From assembly GCA_963811255.1 (NCBI GenBank), contig CAWEQI010000002.1:67696-131695 (forward strand): a stretch of DNA of 64,000 nt, given 5' to 3'. The stretch is from Croceibacterium_B sp963811255 (lineage in GTDB: Bacteria; Pseudomonadota; Alphaproteobacteria; Sphingomonadales; Sphingomonadaceae). Below, one piece after another: positions 17,792 through 25,752 of the stretch. Below the pieces are notes generated by a model, which saw only the letters and a program-made list of their open reading frames with translations, was not told the DNA's origin and did not search any database. The translations under genes were made by a program, and so were the position numbers. Every line of letters begins with the position of its first letter. The stretch's first letter is position 1.

Positions 17792-18388
17792 TTAGCCCGC
17801 CGCCCTCTTCAGCGCCACGCGGACGAGGTCGTTCAGCCCCGCATCCGCGCCCAGCTCCGTCTGCGCGTGGGCGACGGCGCTGGCCGCCACGGCGGGCTTG
17901 AAGCCGAGGTTCTGCAGGGCCGAAACGGCGTCGGCGCTGGCGCCGCCGGTGGGGGCCGCGGGCGCGGCGCCGGCGACGCCGGGCAGCGCGCCGGCCTTGT
18001 CCTTCAACTCGTTGACAATGCGGCCGGCGAGCTTCGGGCCGACGCCTTGGGCGCGGGCGACCTGGGCGGCGTCGCCGTGGGAGCAGGCGGTTTGCAGCTC
18101 GGCCGGGCTGAGCGCGGAGAGGATCGCCAGGGCGACCTTGCTGCCGACCCCCTGTACGCCCGTCAGCAGACGGAACCAGTCGCGCTCCTCGGCGGTGGCG
18201 AAGCCGAGCAGGCGCAGGTCGGTCTCGCTCACCTGCAGGTCGGTGAACACCGTGCATTCGTCGCCGCGGAGGCCGAGCGCCTGAAGCGTCTTGGACGAGC
18301 AGTGGACGAGATAGCCGACGCCGTGGACGTCGATTACCGCCCAATCCGCCCCTGTCTCGTCGAGCCGCCCGCTCAGCTTGGCAATCAT
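17792..18388 (-). CDS. ruvA: Holliday junction DNA helicase subunit RuvA
   Basis: RuvA binds the four-way junction as a tetramer and loads RuvB. The 198-residue protein has the OB-fold N-terminus (MIAKLSGRLDETGADWAVID), the tandem helix-hairpin-helix region (LTGVQGVGSKVALAIL and ARAQGVGPKLAGRIVNEL) and the mobile C-terminal domain that touches RuvB (ADAVSALQNLGFKPAVAASAV). The ATG at 18388 matches the family start; an in-frame extension runs through the 37-bp repeat and is rejected. No ruvC lies upstream, where aroC diverges. Confidence 0.96.
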   Translation of the reverse strand: MIAKLSGRLDETGADWAVIDVHGVGYLVHCSSKTLQALGLRGDECTVFTDLQVSETDLRLLGFATAEERDWFRLLTGVQGVGSKVALAILSALSPAELQTACSHGDAAQVARAQGVGPKLAGRIVNELKDKAGALPGVAGAAPAAPTGGASADAVSALQNLGFKPAVAASAVAHAQTELGADAGLNDLVRVALKRAAG

Positions 18389-18449
18389 GGTTTGTTCCTG
18401 CCCGACGTTTCGCGCCTTGGCCAGAGCGCCGGCGGACTTCTCCGCAGGG

Positions 18450-18486
18450 CGAAGTTCACACGGATGGAACACCTGGAACACGGTCC
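18450..18486 (-). repeat. 37-bp conserved element, copy 2 (upstream of ruvA)
   Basis: This is an exact match, over all 37 bases, to the element upstream of ispG, in the same orientation relative to the downstream gene. It ends 61 bases before the ruvA start codon. On its upstream side lies a small perfect hairpin (GGGAGA/TCTCCC, 18489-18505). The flanking DNA of the two copies is otherwise unrelated by eye. Confidence 0.9.
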
Positions 18487-18488
18487 TA

Positions 18489-18505
18489 GGGAGAAAATAT
18501 CTCCC
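18489..18505. other. Short perfect hairpin beside the 37-bp element
   Basis: GGGAGA, five-base loop AAATA, TCTCCC. It lies directly upstream of the 37-bp element relative to ruvA, in the 297-base divergent region between ruvA and aroC. The rest of that region holds the two promoters but no recognisable gene. Confidence 0.5.
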
Positions 18506-18685
18506 GCCGAAGCGGTCGTCGGAGCGGGCCCGCGAACGGGCAAGGGTGCCCAAGTCCCGGCAGGATGACAACGCTTCGCCATCCCGATTCTATGACAGAT
18601 CGGAACGGAATAGGAAAACGGTTCACGACTCCGCCGACGGCGGCGATATGGACAGCCGCCCGCACATGCGCCAAACGCGGCGCCC

Positions 18686-19756
18686 ATGAGCTGGAACACC
18701 TTCGGCCGCGTACTGCGCTTTACCACCTGGGGCGAGAGCCACGGGCCGGCGCTCGGCGCGATTGTGGACGGGTGCCCACCGGGGCTGGCGCTCGACGAAG
18801 GCGCGATCCAGCCGTTCCTCGACGCGCGGCGGCCGGGGACGAGCAAGTTCACCACCCAGAGGAAGGAGCCCGACCAGGTCCGCATCCTCTCAGGCACGTT
18901 CGAGGGGCGGACCACCGGCACGCCGATCAGCCTGATGATCGAGAATGTCGACCAGCGCAGCAAGGACTATTCGGAGGTGGCGAAAGCCTATCGGCCGGGC
19001 CACGCCGACTATGCTTATGACGCGAAGTACGGCTTTCGCGATTACCGCGGCGGCGGGCGCAGCTCGGCGCGCGAGACGGCGGCGCGGGTGGCGGCCGGCG
19101 CGGTGGCGCGGCTGGTGATCCCGGAAGTGACGATCACCGCCTATGTGTGCGAGATCGGCGGCGATGCGATCGATCGCGAGGCGTTCGATGCGGCGCAGAT
19201 TTTGCAGAACCCGTTCTTCTGCCCCGACGCCTGGGCGGCCAAACGGTGGGAGGGGCTGGTCGACGCGGCGCGCAAGGACGGCTCGTCGTTGGGCGCGGTG
19301 GTCGAATGCGTCGCCGAGGGCGTGCCCGCCGGCTGGGGCGCGCCGATCTACGCCAAGCTCGATGCCGACCTCGCCAGCGCGATGATGGGAATCAACGCGG
19401 TCAAGGCGGTCGAGATCGGCACCGGCTTTGCCGCCGCAAGGCTGCGCGGCGAGGAGAACGCCGATCCGATGCGGCCCGGCGCGGAAGGCTCGCCCGAGTT
19501 CCTCGCCAACAACGCCGGCGGCATCGCCGGGGGCATCTCGACCGGCCAGCCGGTGGTGGTGCGCGTGGCGTTCAAGCCGACCAGTTCGATCCTCAGGCCG
19601 CAGGAGACGGTGACGCGCGAGGGCGAGGCGACCGAGCTGGCCACCAAGGGGCGCCACGACCCCTGCGTCGGCATCCGCGGCACGCCGGTGGTCGCGGCGA
19701 TGATGGCGCTGGTGCTGGCCGACCACAAGCTGCTGCACCGGGCGCAGTGCGGGTAG
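18686..19756 (+). CDS. aroC: Chorismate synthase
   Basis: AroC eliminates phosphate from EPSP to give chorismate, the last shikimate-pathway step, using reduced FMN. The 356-residue protein has the family signatures FTTWGESHGPALGAIVDGCPPG (quoted in part as FTTWGESHG and ALGAIVDGCPPG), YRGGGRSSARETAARVAAGA and GNNAGGI-like FLANNAGGIAGGISTG. The R-H-D-P-C motif near the C-terminus (TKGRHDPCVGIRGTPV) is also present. It diverges from ruvA. No shikimate genes are adjacent. Confidence 0.97.
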   Translation: MSWNTFGRVLRFTTWGESHGPALGAIVDGCPPGLALDEGAIQPFLDARRPGTSKFTTQRKEPDQVRILSGTFEGRTTGTPISLMIENVDQRSKDYSEVAKAYRPGHADYAYDAKYGFRDYRGGGRSSARETAARVAAGAVARLVIPEVTITAYVCEIGGDAIDREAFDAAQILQNPFFCPDAWAAKRWEGLVDAARKDGSSLGAVVECVAEGVPAGWGAPIYAKLDADLASAMMGINAVKAVEIGTGFAAARLRGEENADPMRPGAEGSPEFLANNAGGIAGGISTGQPVVVRVAFKPTSSILRPQETVTREGEATELATKGRHDPCVGIRGTPVVAAMMALVLADHKLLHRAQCG

Positions 19757-19780
19757 CTTAGGTCAACGGAGTCAGAAGCC

Positions 19781-19978
19781 ATACCGAACTGGTTTTTTGC
19801 GCTCTGCGTCTTCTGCTTTGGCTTCGTGGCATGGCAAGGCATCAGAAACCGAGGATTTTACGTCGGCGGTGCAAAAATTAGCGGGCCTGTCGTGTGGATT
19901 GCGGCCGCCATAATCTTGGTCAGCCTGGTACTTATGTTAATGATCTTAGTCGGCTTTATTCCGGATCACGCGCCCTGA
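19781..19978 (+). CDS. Small two-helix membrane protein, apparent ATA start
   Basis: A 65-codon frame reads as a tidy two-helix membrane protein (NWFFALCVFCFGFVAWQGIR, loop with FYVGGAKISGP, then VVWIAAAIILVSLVLMLMIL and a short tail). A GGAG ribosome site lies nine bases before the codon where a start is expected, but that codon is ATA. No ATG, GTG or TTG precedes it after the in-frame stop at 19754; the first downstream GTG would remove the first helix. Either AUA is used, or the start has mutated and this is a dying gene. GC content is lower than in the surroundings. The family is unrecognised. Confidence 0.45.
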   Translation: MPNWFFALCVFCFGFVAWQGIRNRGFYVGGAKISGPVVWIAAAIILVSLVLMLMILVGFIPDHAP

Positions 19979-19989
19979 GCGACGCAGGC

Positions 19990-20742
19990 CTAGCGATAGT
20001 GCACCAGCCCGAGCAGCGCCGCGGCGAAATGGTCGAAGGGCGGCGAGTGGACCACCAGCTTGTGCAGCACTCCCTCCGCGACGATCCAGCCCGCGCCGAA
20101 TAGCGAGTAGCCGCTGATCCGGCCCGTTCGGCGCCGTTCGTGAAGCAGGATCGCCGCCGCCATGGCCCACAGCGTGGCGTAGAGCGGCACCACCGGGATC
20201 GGCGCCAGCCCGAAGGCGTGCGACCAGAAGCGGTTCACCCCCGGCGGCAGCACCGGGAGCATGGCGAACAGGATCATTCGCTTGTGCACCTGCGGCCGGC
20301 GGGTGTTGCGGATCGCCAGCGTGAACATCGTCACGAAGCCGACAAAGGCGCACAGCCCGAGATAGAGCCCGTCGGTGCCGGGCGCGAAACCCTTCTGCAT
20401 CGCCATCCGGGTGGCGATCAGCTGGAGCATGAGGCCGAGGCAGATCGCCACGCTGCCGTGGGCAATCATGTACATGCCGAGGCTGCGGTGCAGCTTCACG
20501 TTGCCGGCGCCGACCAGCCCGGCCTGGACCACCAGCAGCACCATCCACGACATGAAGACGAGGCCGTGCAGGTGGACGATCGGCGGCGCGGGCGGGAACG
20601 TGCCCCGGGCCATCGGCACGAGGTAGCTCATGCCGAACCCGCCGAAGACGAACAGGCACATCGCCAGCGTCATCCAGAAGAAGAACGACGGCCTGAAGGC
20701 GCGCGCGGCCCTGGGCGCGGCGATCGCGGCAGGTGCGGTCAT
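19990..20742 (-). CDS. Conserved multi-spanning membrane protein
   Basis: This 250-residue protein has about seven hydrophobic helices. Histidines sit near helix ends (IVHLHGLVFMSWMVLL, VKLHRSLGMYMIAHGS, VHKRMILFAML), a pattern that in similar bacterial proteins suggests haem or metal binding, though this is only an impression. The start at 20742 has a strong GGAGGAGG eight bases upstream. The function is unknown. It is divergent from ahpC, with about 256 bases between. Confidence 0.75.
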   Translation of the reverse strand: MTAPAAIAAPRAARAFRPSFFFWMTLAMCLFVFGGFGMSYLVPMARGTFPPAPPIVHLHGLVFMSWMVLLVVQAGLVGAGNVKLHRSLGMYMIAHGSVAICLGLMLQLIATRMAMQKGFAPGTDGLYLGLCAFVGFVTMFTLAIRNTRRPQVHKRMILFAMLPVLPPGVNRFWSHAFGLAPIPVVPLYATLWAMAAAILLHERRRTGRISGYSLFGAGWIVAEGVLHKLVVHSPPFDHFAAALLGLVHYR

Positions 20743-20817
20743 GGCGAAACCTCCTCCCCGGAAGCCGCAGGCTGGCCCGCTTCCTAAGCCGGGCCGCCAC
20801 CGCACACAATCGCTATG

Positions 20818-20835
20818 CCACGACGGCCGTCGTGG
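20818..20835. other. Perfect 18-bp palindrome in the divergent region
   Basis: CCACGACGG followed immediately by CCGTCGTGG, with no spacer. It lies between the membrane-protein start and ahpC. It could be a dimeric-regulator site for either direction; no family can be named. Confidence 0.5.
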
Positions 20836-20900
20836 GATCGGCCGAGCCCCCGGCGGGGTGAGCAATGCGGATGTCCCCGATCACCGCGGGAGATTGACCG

Positions 20901-20921
20901 TTCCGATTACGACAATCGGAA
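20901..20921. promoter_or_regulatory. Inverted-repeat operator candidate upstream of ahpC
   Basis: TTCCGATT - ACGAC - AATCGGAA is a perfect 8-bp inverted repeat with a 5-base spacer, centred about 88 bases before the ahpC start. A TTGACC hexamer (20894-20899) overlaps its left edge and a weak GAAAAT lies 19 bases further, so the palindrome would sit within the promoter core. This geometry fits a repressor or an overlapping activator of the peroxide operon. It does not match the E. coli OxyR half-sites closely. Confidence 0.6.
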
Positions 20922-20998
20922 AATCACCGGTTTACTGCGCTGCAACAGTCCCTATCTCGCGCCTGCGAAATCCATCCACCCACGCAAACGGAGACATC

Positions 20999-21565
20999 AT
21001 GGGTATTATCGGAAGCACGATCAAACCGTTCACCGCCACCGCCTTCCAGGCGGGCAAGGACTTCTTCGAGGTCTCGGAGAAGGACCTCGAGGGGAAGTGG
21101 GCGGTGTTCTTCTTCTACCCGGCCGATTTCACCTTCGTCTGCCCGACCGAGCTCGAGGACCTGGGCGAACACTACGAGATGCTGCAGAAGCTCGGCGTGG
21201 AGGTATTCGCGGTCTCGACCGACACGCACTTCAGCCACAAGGCGTGGCACGACACCTCGGAGAAGATCGGCAAGCTGAAGTTCCCGTTCCTCGGCGACCA
21301 GCAGCACAATCTCGCCAACGCCTTCGGCGTGCTGCGCGAGGGCCAGGGGCTGGCCGACCGGGCGACCTTCGTGGCCGATCCCGACGGCGTGATCCAGCTG
21401 GTCGAGATGACCTGCGAAGGCGTCGGCCGCAACGCCAACGAGCTGGTGCGCAAGATCCGCGCCGCGCAGTACGTCCGCGCCCATCCCGGCGAGGTGTGCC
21501 CGGCGGCGTGGGAAGAGGGTGAAGAGACTCTCGCGCCGTCGCTCGACCTCGTCGGCAAGCTGTAA
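20999..21565 (+). CDS. ahpC: Alkyl hydroperoxide reductase C (peroxiredoxin)
   Basis: AhpC reduces H2O2, organic hydroperoxides and peroxynitrite. It is a 188-residue typical two-cysteine peroxiredoxin with the peroxidatic cysteine C48 in FTFVCPTELEDL and the resolving C167 in GEVCPAAW, the same spacing as in E. coli. The ATG at 20999 follows GGAG. It is the first gene of an ahpC-ahpF pair, with katG next, forming a peroxide-defence block. Confidence 0.97.
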   Translation: MGIIGSTIKPFTATAFQAGKDFFEVSEKDLEGKWAVFFFYPADFTFVCPTELEDLGEHYEMLQKLGVEVFAVSTDTHFSHKAWHDTSEKIGKLKFPFLGDQQHNLANAFGVLREGQGLADRATFVADPDGVIQLVEMTCEGVGRNANELVRKIRAAQYVRAHPGEVCPAAWEEGEETLAPSLDLVGKL

Positions 21566-21600
21566 GCCAACCGGTCGCGCCTGGCGCGGTCGCGTGAGGT

Positions 21601-21636
21601 CCGGGGCGGCCTCCTCTCCCCCCAACGCCGCCCCGG
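21601..21636 (+). terminator. Hairpin between ahpC and ahpF
   Basis: CCGGGGCGGC and GCCGCCCCGG form a perfect 10-bp, almost pure G/C stem with a 16-base loop, 36 bases after the ahpC stop and 36 before the ahpF start. There is no U-tract, so it may be a leaky terminator or an mRNA processing/stability element that sets ahpC expression above ahpF. Confidence 0.6.
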
Positions 21637-21672
21637 GCCTTGCAATCCCCATCCCTCCGCGGACCGGAACCG

Positions 21673-23262
21673 ATGCTCGACGCCAACCTGACCCAGCAGC
21701 TGAAGCAATACCTCGGCAACCTGCGCGAGCCGATCGAGCTCGTCGCCACCCTGGGCGACGGCAGGAAGTCGGACGAGACCCGCGCGTTGCTGGAGGAAAT
21801 CGCCGCGCTTCACGACAAGGTGACCGCGCGCTTCGACGGCAGCGCCGCGCGCAAGCCGAGCTTCGTCGTCCGGCGCCTGTCCAACCCCGAAGCGGCGGTC
21901 GAGTTCGCCGGGCTGCCGATGGGCCACGAGTTCACCAGCCTGGTGCTGGCCCTGCTGTGGGCCGGCGGCCATCCGCCCAAGGTTTCCGACGAAGTGCTCG
22001 AGCAGGTCCGGGCGCTCGACGGCGAGTTCCGGTTCGAGATGTATTTCTCACTCTCGTGCCACAACTGCCCCGAGGTGGTGCAGGCGCTGACCCTGATGGC
22101 GCTGGAGAATCCGCGGGTGCAGGCGACGCTGATCGAGGGCGGCACGTTCAAGGACGAGGCCGAGGCGCGCGGGGTGATGGCCGTGCCCGCCGTGTTCCTC
22201 AACGGCGAGATGTGGGGCAGCGGGCGCATGGGTGTGGAAGACATTCTCGCCCGGCTCGACAGCAACGCCGGCGCGAAGAGCGCGGCGAAACTGGCCGGCA
22301 AGGCGCCGTTCGAAGTGCTGGTGATCGGCGGCGGCCCGGCCGGGGCGGCGGCGGCGATCTATGCCGTGCGCAAGGGCTTCGGCACCGGGCTGGCGGCCGA
22401 GCGGTTCGGCGGGCAGGTGCTCGACACGCTGGGGATCGAGAACTTCATCTCGGTGCCCTACACCGAAGGCCCCAAGCTGGTCGCGCAGCTCGAGGGGCAC
22501 GTGGCCGAATACCCGGTGGACGTGATGACCGCGCAGACGGCGCAGGAGTTGATCCCGGCCACGCGGCCCGGCGGGCTGCACGAGGTGCGGTTCGCCAACG
22601 GCGCCTCGCTCAAGGCGCGCAGCCTGGTGCTGGCGACCGGCGCGCGCTGGAAGCGGCTCGGCGTGCCGGGCGAGGAGGAATACCGCACGCGGGGCGTCAC
22701 CAACTGCCCGCACTGCGATGGGCCGCTGTTCAAGGGCAAGCGCGTGGCGGTGATCGGCGGCGGCAACTCGGGCGTCGAGGCGGCGATCGACCTCGCCAAC
22801 ATCGTCGCCCACGTGACGCTGATCGAATTCGACGACAAGCTGCGCGCCGACCAGGTGCTGCAGGACAAGCTGCGCGGCTTCGACAACGTCGACATCGTGG
22901 TCTCGGCCAAGACGACCGAAATCGCCGGCGACGGCGAGAAGGTGACCGGGCTGGTCTATCGGGACCGCGCGAGCGACGAGGAGACGCGGATCGAGGTTGC
23001 CGGCGTCTTCGTGCAGATCGGGCTGATGCCCAACACCGAATGGCTGCGCGAGTCCGGCCTCGAGCTGAACCGGTTCGGCGAAATCGAGATCGACGCCCGC
23101 GCGGCGACCAACCTGCCGGGGGTGTTCGCCGCCGGCGACGCGACCAGCGTGCCGTACAAGCAGATCGTCATCGCGATGGGCGACGGCTCCAAGGCGGCGC
23201 TGTCCGCCTTCGACTACCTGATTCGCCACGAGCCGGTGGAGGATCTCGCCGAGGCGGCCTGA
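21673..23262 (+). CDS. ahpF: Alkyl hydroperoxide reductase subunit F
   Basis: AhpF is the NADH- and FAD-dependent disulphide reductase that recycles AhpC. The 529-residue protein has an N-terminal double thioredoxin-like domain with the C-H-N-C redox pair (SLSCHNCPEVVQ, about residue 130). FAD-binding VLVIGGGPAGAAAA follows, then the thioredoxin-reductase active site C-P-H-C (TNCPHCDGPLFKGK), the NADH fold (VAVIGGGNSGVEAAIDLA) and the C-terminal FAD motif (GVFAAGDATSVPYKQIVIAMGDG, quoted in part). The start at 21673 matches the family N-terminus (MLDANLTQQL). Confidence 0.97.
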   Translation: MLDANLTQQLKQYLGNLREPIELVATLGDGRKSDETRALLEEIAALHDKVTARFDGSAARKPSFVVRRLSNPEAAVEFAGLPMGHEFTSLVLALLWAGGHPPKVSDEVLEQVRALDGEFRFEMYFSLSCHNCPEVVQALTLMALENPRVQATLIEGGTFKDEAEARGVMAVPAVFLNGEMWGSGRMGVEDILARLDSNAGAKSAAKLAGKAPFEVLVIGGGPAGAAAAIYAVRKGFGTGLAAERFGGQVLDTLGIENFISVPYTEGPKLVAQLEGHVAEYPVDVMTAQTAQELIPATRPGGLHEVRFANGASLKARSLVLATGARWKRLGVPGEEEYRTRGVTNCPHCDGPLFKGKRVAVIGGGNSGVEAAIDLANIVAHVTLIEFDDKLRADQVLQDKLRGFDNVDIVVSAKTTEIAGDGEKVTGLVYRDRASDEETRIEVAGVFVQIGLMPNTEWLRESGLELNRFGEIEIDARAATNLPGVFAAGDATSVPYKQIVIAMGDGSKAALSAFDYLIRHEPVEDLAEAA

Positions 23263-23424
23263 GTTTAATCGACCGAGTCGTTTGAACTCGGCTGATTGAT
23301 TTATTCGCTCAACCTTATCGAACTCTCCTGTTTCGCCCTCCCCCGCCAACTCGATAGGATGCGCGGTGGAGGGATGGTTTCCGGAGTCGCGCGCGCGACC
23401 GACAGGATAACAGGAGAGACGATC

Positions 23425-25641
23425 ATGGACATGAAGACCGGCGGCGATCCGCTTCACGGCAGCCCTATGGAAGAAGGCGCGGCGCTGCACAGCCTGCTCG
23501 GGCGCACCAATCGCGACTGGTGGCCGAACCAGCTCTCGCTCGACATCCTGCCGCAGCACGGGGCAACCGGCGATCCCTACGGCGACGACTTCGATTACGC
23601 CGAGGCGTTCAACGCGCTCGACTACCAGGCGGTGAAGAAGGATCTCACCGCGCTGATGACCGACAGCCAGGACTGGTGGCCGGCCGACTATGGCCACTAC
23701 GGCCCGTTCTTCATCCGCATGGCCTGGCACGCGGCGGGCACCTATCGCATCGGCGACGGTCGCGGCGGCGCCAACTCCGGCAACCAGCGCTTCGCTCCGC
23801 TCAATTCGTGGCCGGACAACGCTAACCTCGACAAGGCGCGGCGGCTGCTGTGGCCGGTCAAGCAGAAGTACGGCAAGAACCTGAGCTGGGCGGACCTGCT
23901 GATCATGGCCGGCAACGTCGCGATCGAGAGCATGGGCGGGCCGATCTTCGGCTTCGGCGGCGGGCGCAAGGACATCTACGAGCCCGAGGCCGACGTGTAC
24001 TGGGGCACCGAGGAGAACTGGGTCGGCCAGGGCGCCCCGCCGCGGATGGGCGAGGACGCCGGCACGGCGATGGAGAACCCGCTCGCCGCGGTGCAGATGG
24101 GGCTGATCTACGTCAATCCGGAAGGCCCCGGCGGCAACCCCGACCCGCTCGCCTCGGCGCGGGAAATCCGCATGACCTTCAGCCGCATGGCGATGAACGA
24201 CGAGGAAACCCTCGCTCTCACCGCCGGTGGGCATACCTTCGGCAAGTGCCATGGCGCGGGCGACGCCTCGAAAGTCGGCGCCGAGCCGGAAGGGGCCGAC
24301 ATCGCCCAGCAGGGCCTCGGGTGGCAGAGCGGCCACGGCAGCGGGATGGGCGACGACACCATCACCAGCGGTCTCGAAGGGCCGTGGACGCCGACGCCGA
24401 TCAAGTGGAGCATGAACTACCTGCACATGCTGCTCGACTACGATTACGAGCTGGTTACCAGCCCGGCGGGCGCCAAGCAGTGGCAGCCGAAGGCCCAGAA
24501 GCCCGAGGACATGGCGCCGGCGGCGCACACCCCGGGCAAGAAGGTCCCGACGATGATGACCACCGCCGACATGGCCTTCAAGGAGGATCCGGAGTTCCGC
24601 AAGATCGCCGAGCGGTTCCGCAAGGACCCGGACGCGTTCGCCGACGCGTTCGCCCGCGCGTGGTTCAAGCTGACCCATCGCGACATGGGGCCCAAGGCGC
24701 GGTATCTCGGGCCGGAAGTCCCGAGCGAGGACCTGATCTGGCAGGATCCGGTCCCCGCCGGCAAGACGCCGAGCGAGGGCGCGGTAGCCGACTTCAAGAA
24801 GCAGGTGCTGGCGAGCGGCCTGTCGGTCAGCGCGCTGGTCAAGGCGGCGTGGGCTTCCGCCTCGACCTACCGCCAGTCCGACCATCGCGGCGGCGCCAAC
24901 GGGGCGCGCATCCGCTTCGCCCCGTTGCGCAACTGGAAGGTCAACGATCCGGACGAGCTGAAGGCCACGCTCGACAAGCTCGACAGCCTGCGGGGCGACA
25001 TCTCGATGGCCGATGCGATCGTGCTGGCCGGTTCGGCGGCGGTCGAGAAGGCGGCCAAGGACGCCGGTTACGACGTGAAAGTCGACGTCACCACCGGCCG
25101 CGGCGACGCGAGCGAGGCGCAGACCGACTTCGACAGCTTCGAGGTGCTCGAGCCGAAGGCCGACGGATTCCGCAACTATCTCGGCGTGCGCTACAACGTG
25201 CCGACTGAGGAGCTGCTGGTCGACCGTTCGAACCTGCTCGGCGTGTCGGCGCCGGAAATGACCGTGCTGGTCGGCGGACTGCGCGTGCTCGGCGCCAACA
25301 CCGGCGGATCGAAGCACGGCGTGTTCACCGACCGGGTGGGCCAGCTGACCAACGACTTCTTCGTCAACCTGCTCGACATGAGCACGGCGTGGGAGCAGAC
25401 CTCCGACGAGGGCGACGAGACCTTCGTCGGCAACGATCGCAAGACCGGCCGGCAGAAGTGGACCGCCACCCGCACCGACCTCGTGTTCGGCTCGAACGCG
25501 CAACTGCGCGCGCTGGCCGAAGTCTACGGCTCGGCCGATGCCGGGGAGAAGTTCGTCCGCGACTTCGCCAAGGCGTGGACCAAGGTAATGGACGCCGACC
25601 GGTTCGACGTAAGGTACGCCAAGTACAAGAAGGCGGCCTGA
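23425..25641 (+). CDS. katG: Bifunctional catalase-peroxidase
   Basis: KatG breaks down H2O2 with both catalase and peroxidase activity using haem b. The 738-residue protein has the duplicated class I peroxidase layout. The distal triad R98, W101 and H102 lies in FFIRMAWHAAGTYRIGDGRGG (quoted in part), and W101 starts the Met-Tyr-Trp adduct whose Tyr is probably in LIYVNPEGP. The proximal His is in TAGGHTFGKCHG. AGGAGA precedes the ATG. It follows ahpF by 162 bases containing a weak hairpin (CCGAGT/ACTCGG), so it probably has its own promoter in the same peroxide regulon. Confidence 0.98.
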   Translation: MDMKTGGDPLHGSPMEEGAALHSLLGRTNRDWWPNQLSLDILPQHGATGDPYGDDFDYAEAFNALDYQAVKKDLTALMTDSQDWWPADYGHYGPFFIRMAWHAAGTYRIGDGRGGANSGNQRFAPLNSWPDNANLDKARRLLWPVKQKYGKNLSWADLLIMAGNVAIESMGGPIFGFGGGRKDIYEPEADVYWGTEENWVGQGAPPRMGEDAGTAMENPLAAVQMGLIYVNPEGPGGNPDPLASAREIRMTFSRMAMNDEETLALTAGGHTFGKCHGAGDASKVGAEPEGADIAQQGLGWQSGHGSGMGDDTITSGLEGPWTPTPIKWSMNYLHMLLDYDYELVTSPAGAKQWQPKAQKPEDMAPAAHTPGKKVPTMMTTADMAFKEDPEFRKIAERFRKDPDAFADAFARAWFKLTHRDMGPKARYLGPEVPSEDLIWQDPVPAGKTPSEGAVADFKKQVLASGLSVSALVKAAWASASTYRQSDHRGGANGARIRFAPLRNWKVNDPDELKATLDKLDSLRGDISMADAIVLAGSAAVEKAAKDAGYDVKVDVTTGRGDASEAQTDFDSFEVLEPKADGFRNYLGVRYNVPTEELLVDRSNLLGVSAPEMTVLVGGLRVLGANTGGSKHGVFTDRVGQLTNDFFVNLLDMSTAWEQTSDEGDETFVGNDRKTGRQKWTATRTDLVFGSNAQLRALAEVYGSADAGEKFVRDFAKAWTKVMDADRFDVRYAKYKKAA

Positions 25642-25658
25642 GACTTCGCTCATTTCCC

Positions 25659-25745
25659 CCCTCCCGCTCGCGGGAGGGTCGGAGGTGGGTGAGTCAGCCA
25701 GCGGTGGTCGTTCCCTCCGCTAGCCCCTCCCGCAAGCGGGAGGGG
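25659..25745. repeat. Paired palindromes (repeat family D) between convergent genes
   Basis: Two hairpins lie in the 111 bases between katG and the convergent peptidase. They are CCCTCCCG/CGGGAGGG (25659-25678) and the perfect 10-bp CCCCTCCCGC-AA-GCGGGAGGGG (25724-25745). A near-identical hairpin sits between another convergent pair at 58422. The position suggests that the element works as a bidirectional terminator. Confidence 0.8.
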
Positions 25746-25752
25746 TACTTGT

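Noticed and set aside
18389..18571. N-terminal extension of ruvA
   Set aside because: It translates the 37-bp repeat and a hairpin, and RuvA homologues start at MIAKLSG.
22048..25653. A 1201-codon open frame on the minus strand opposite ahpF and katG
   Set aside because: It is antisense to two unmistakable genes and its product is Arg/Gly/Ala/His-rich low-information sequence, the usual artefact of GC-rich codon bias.
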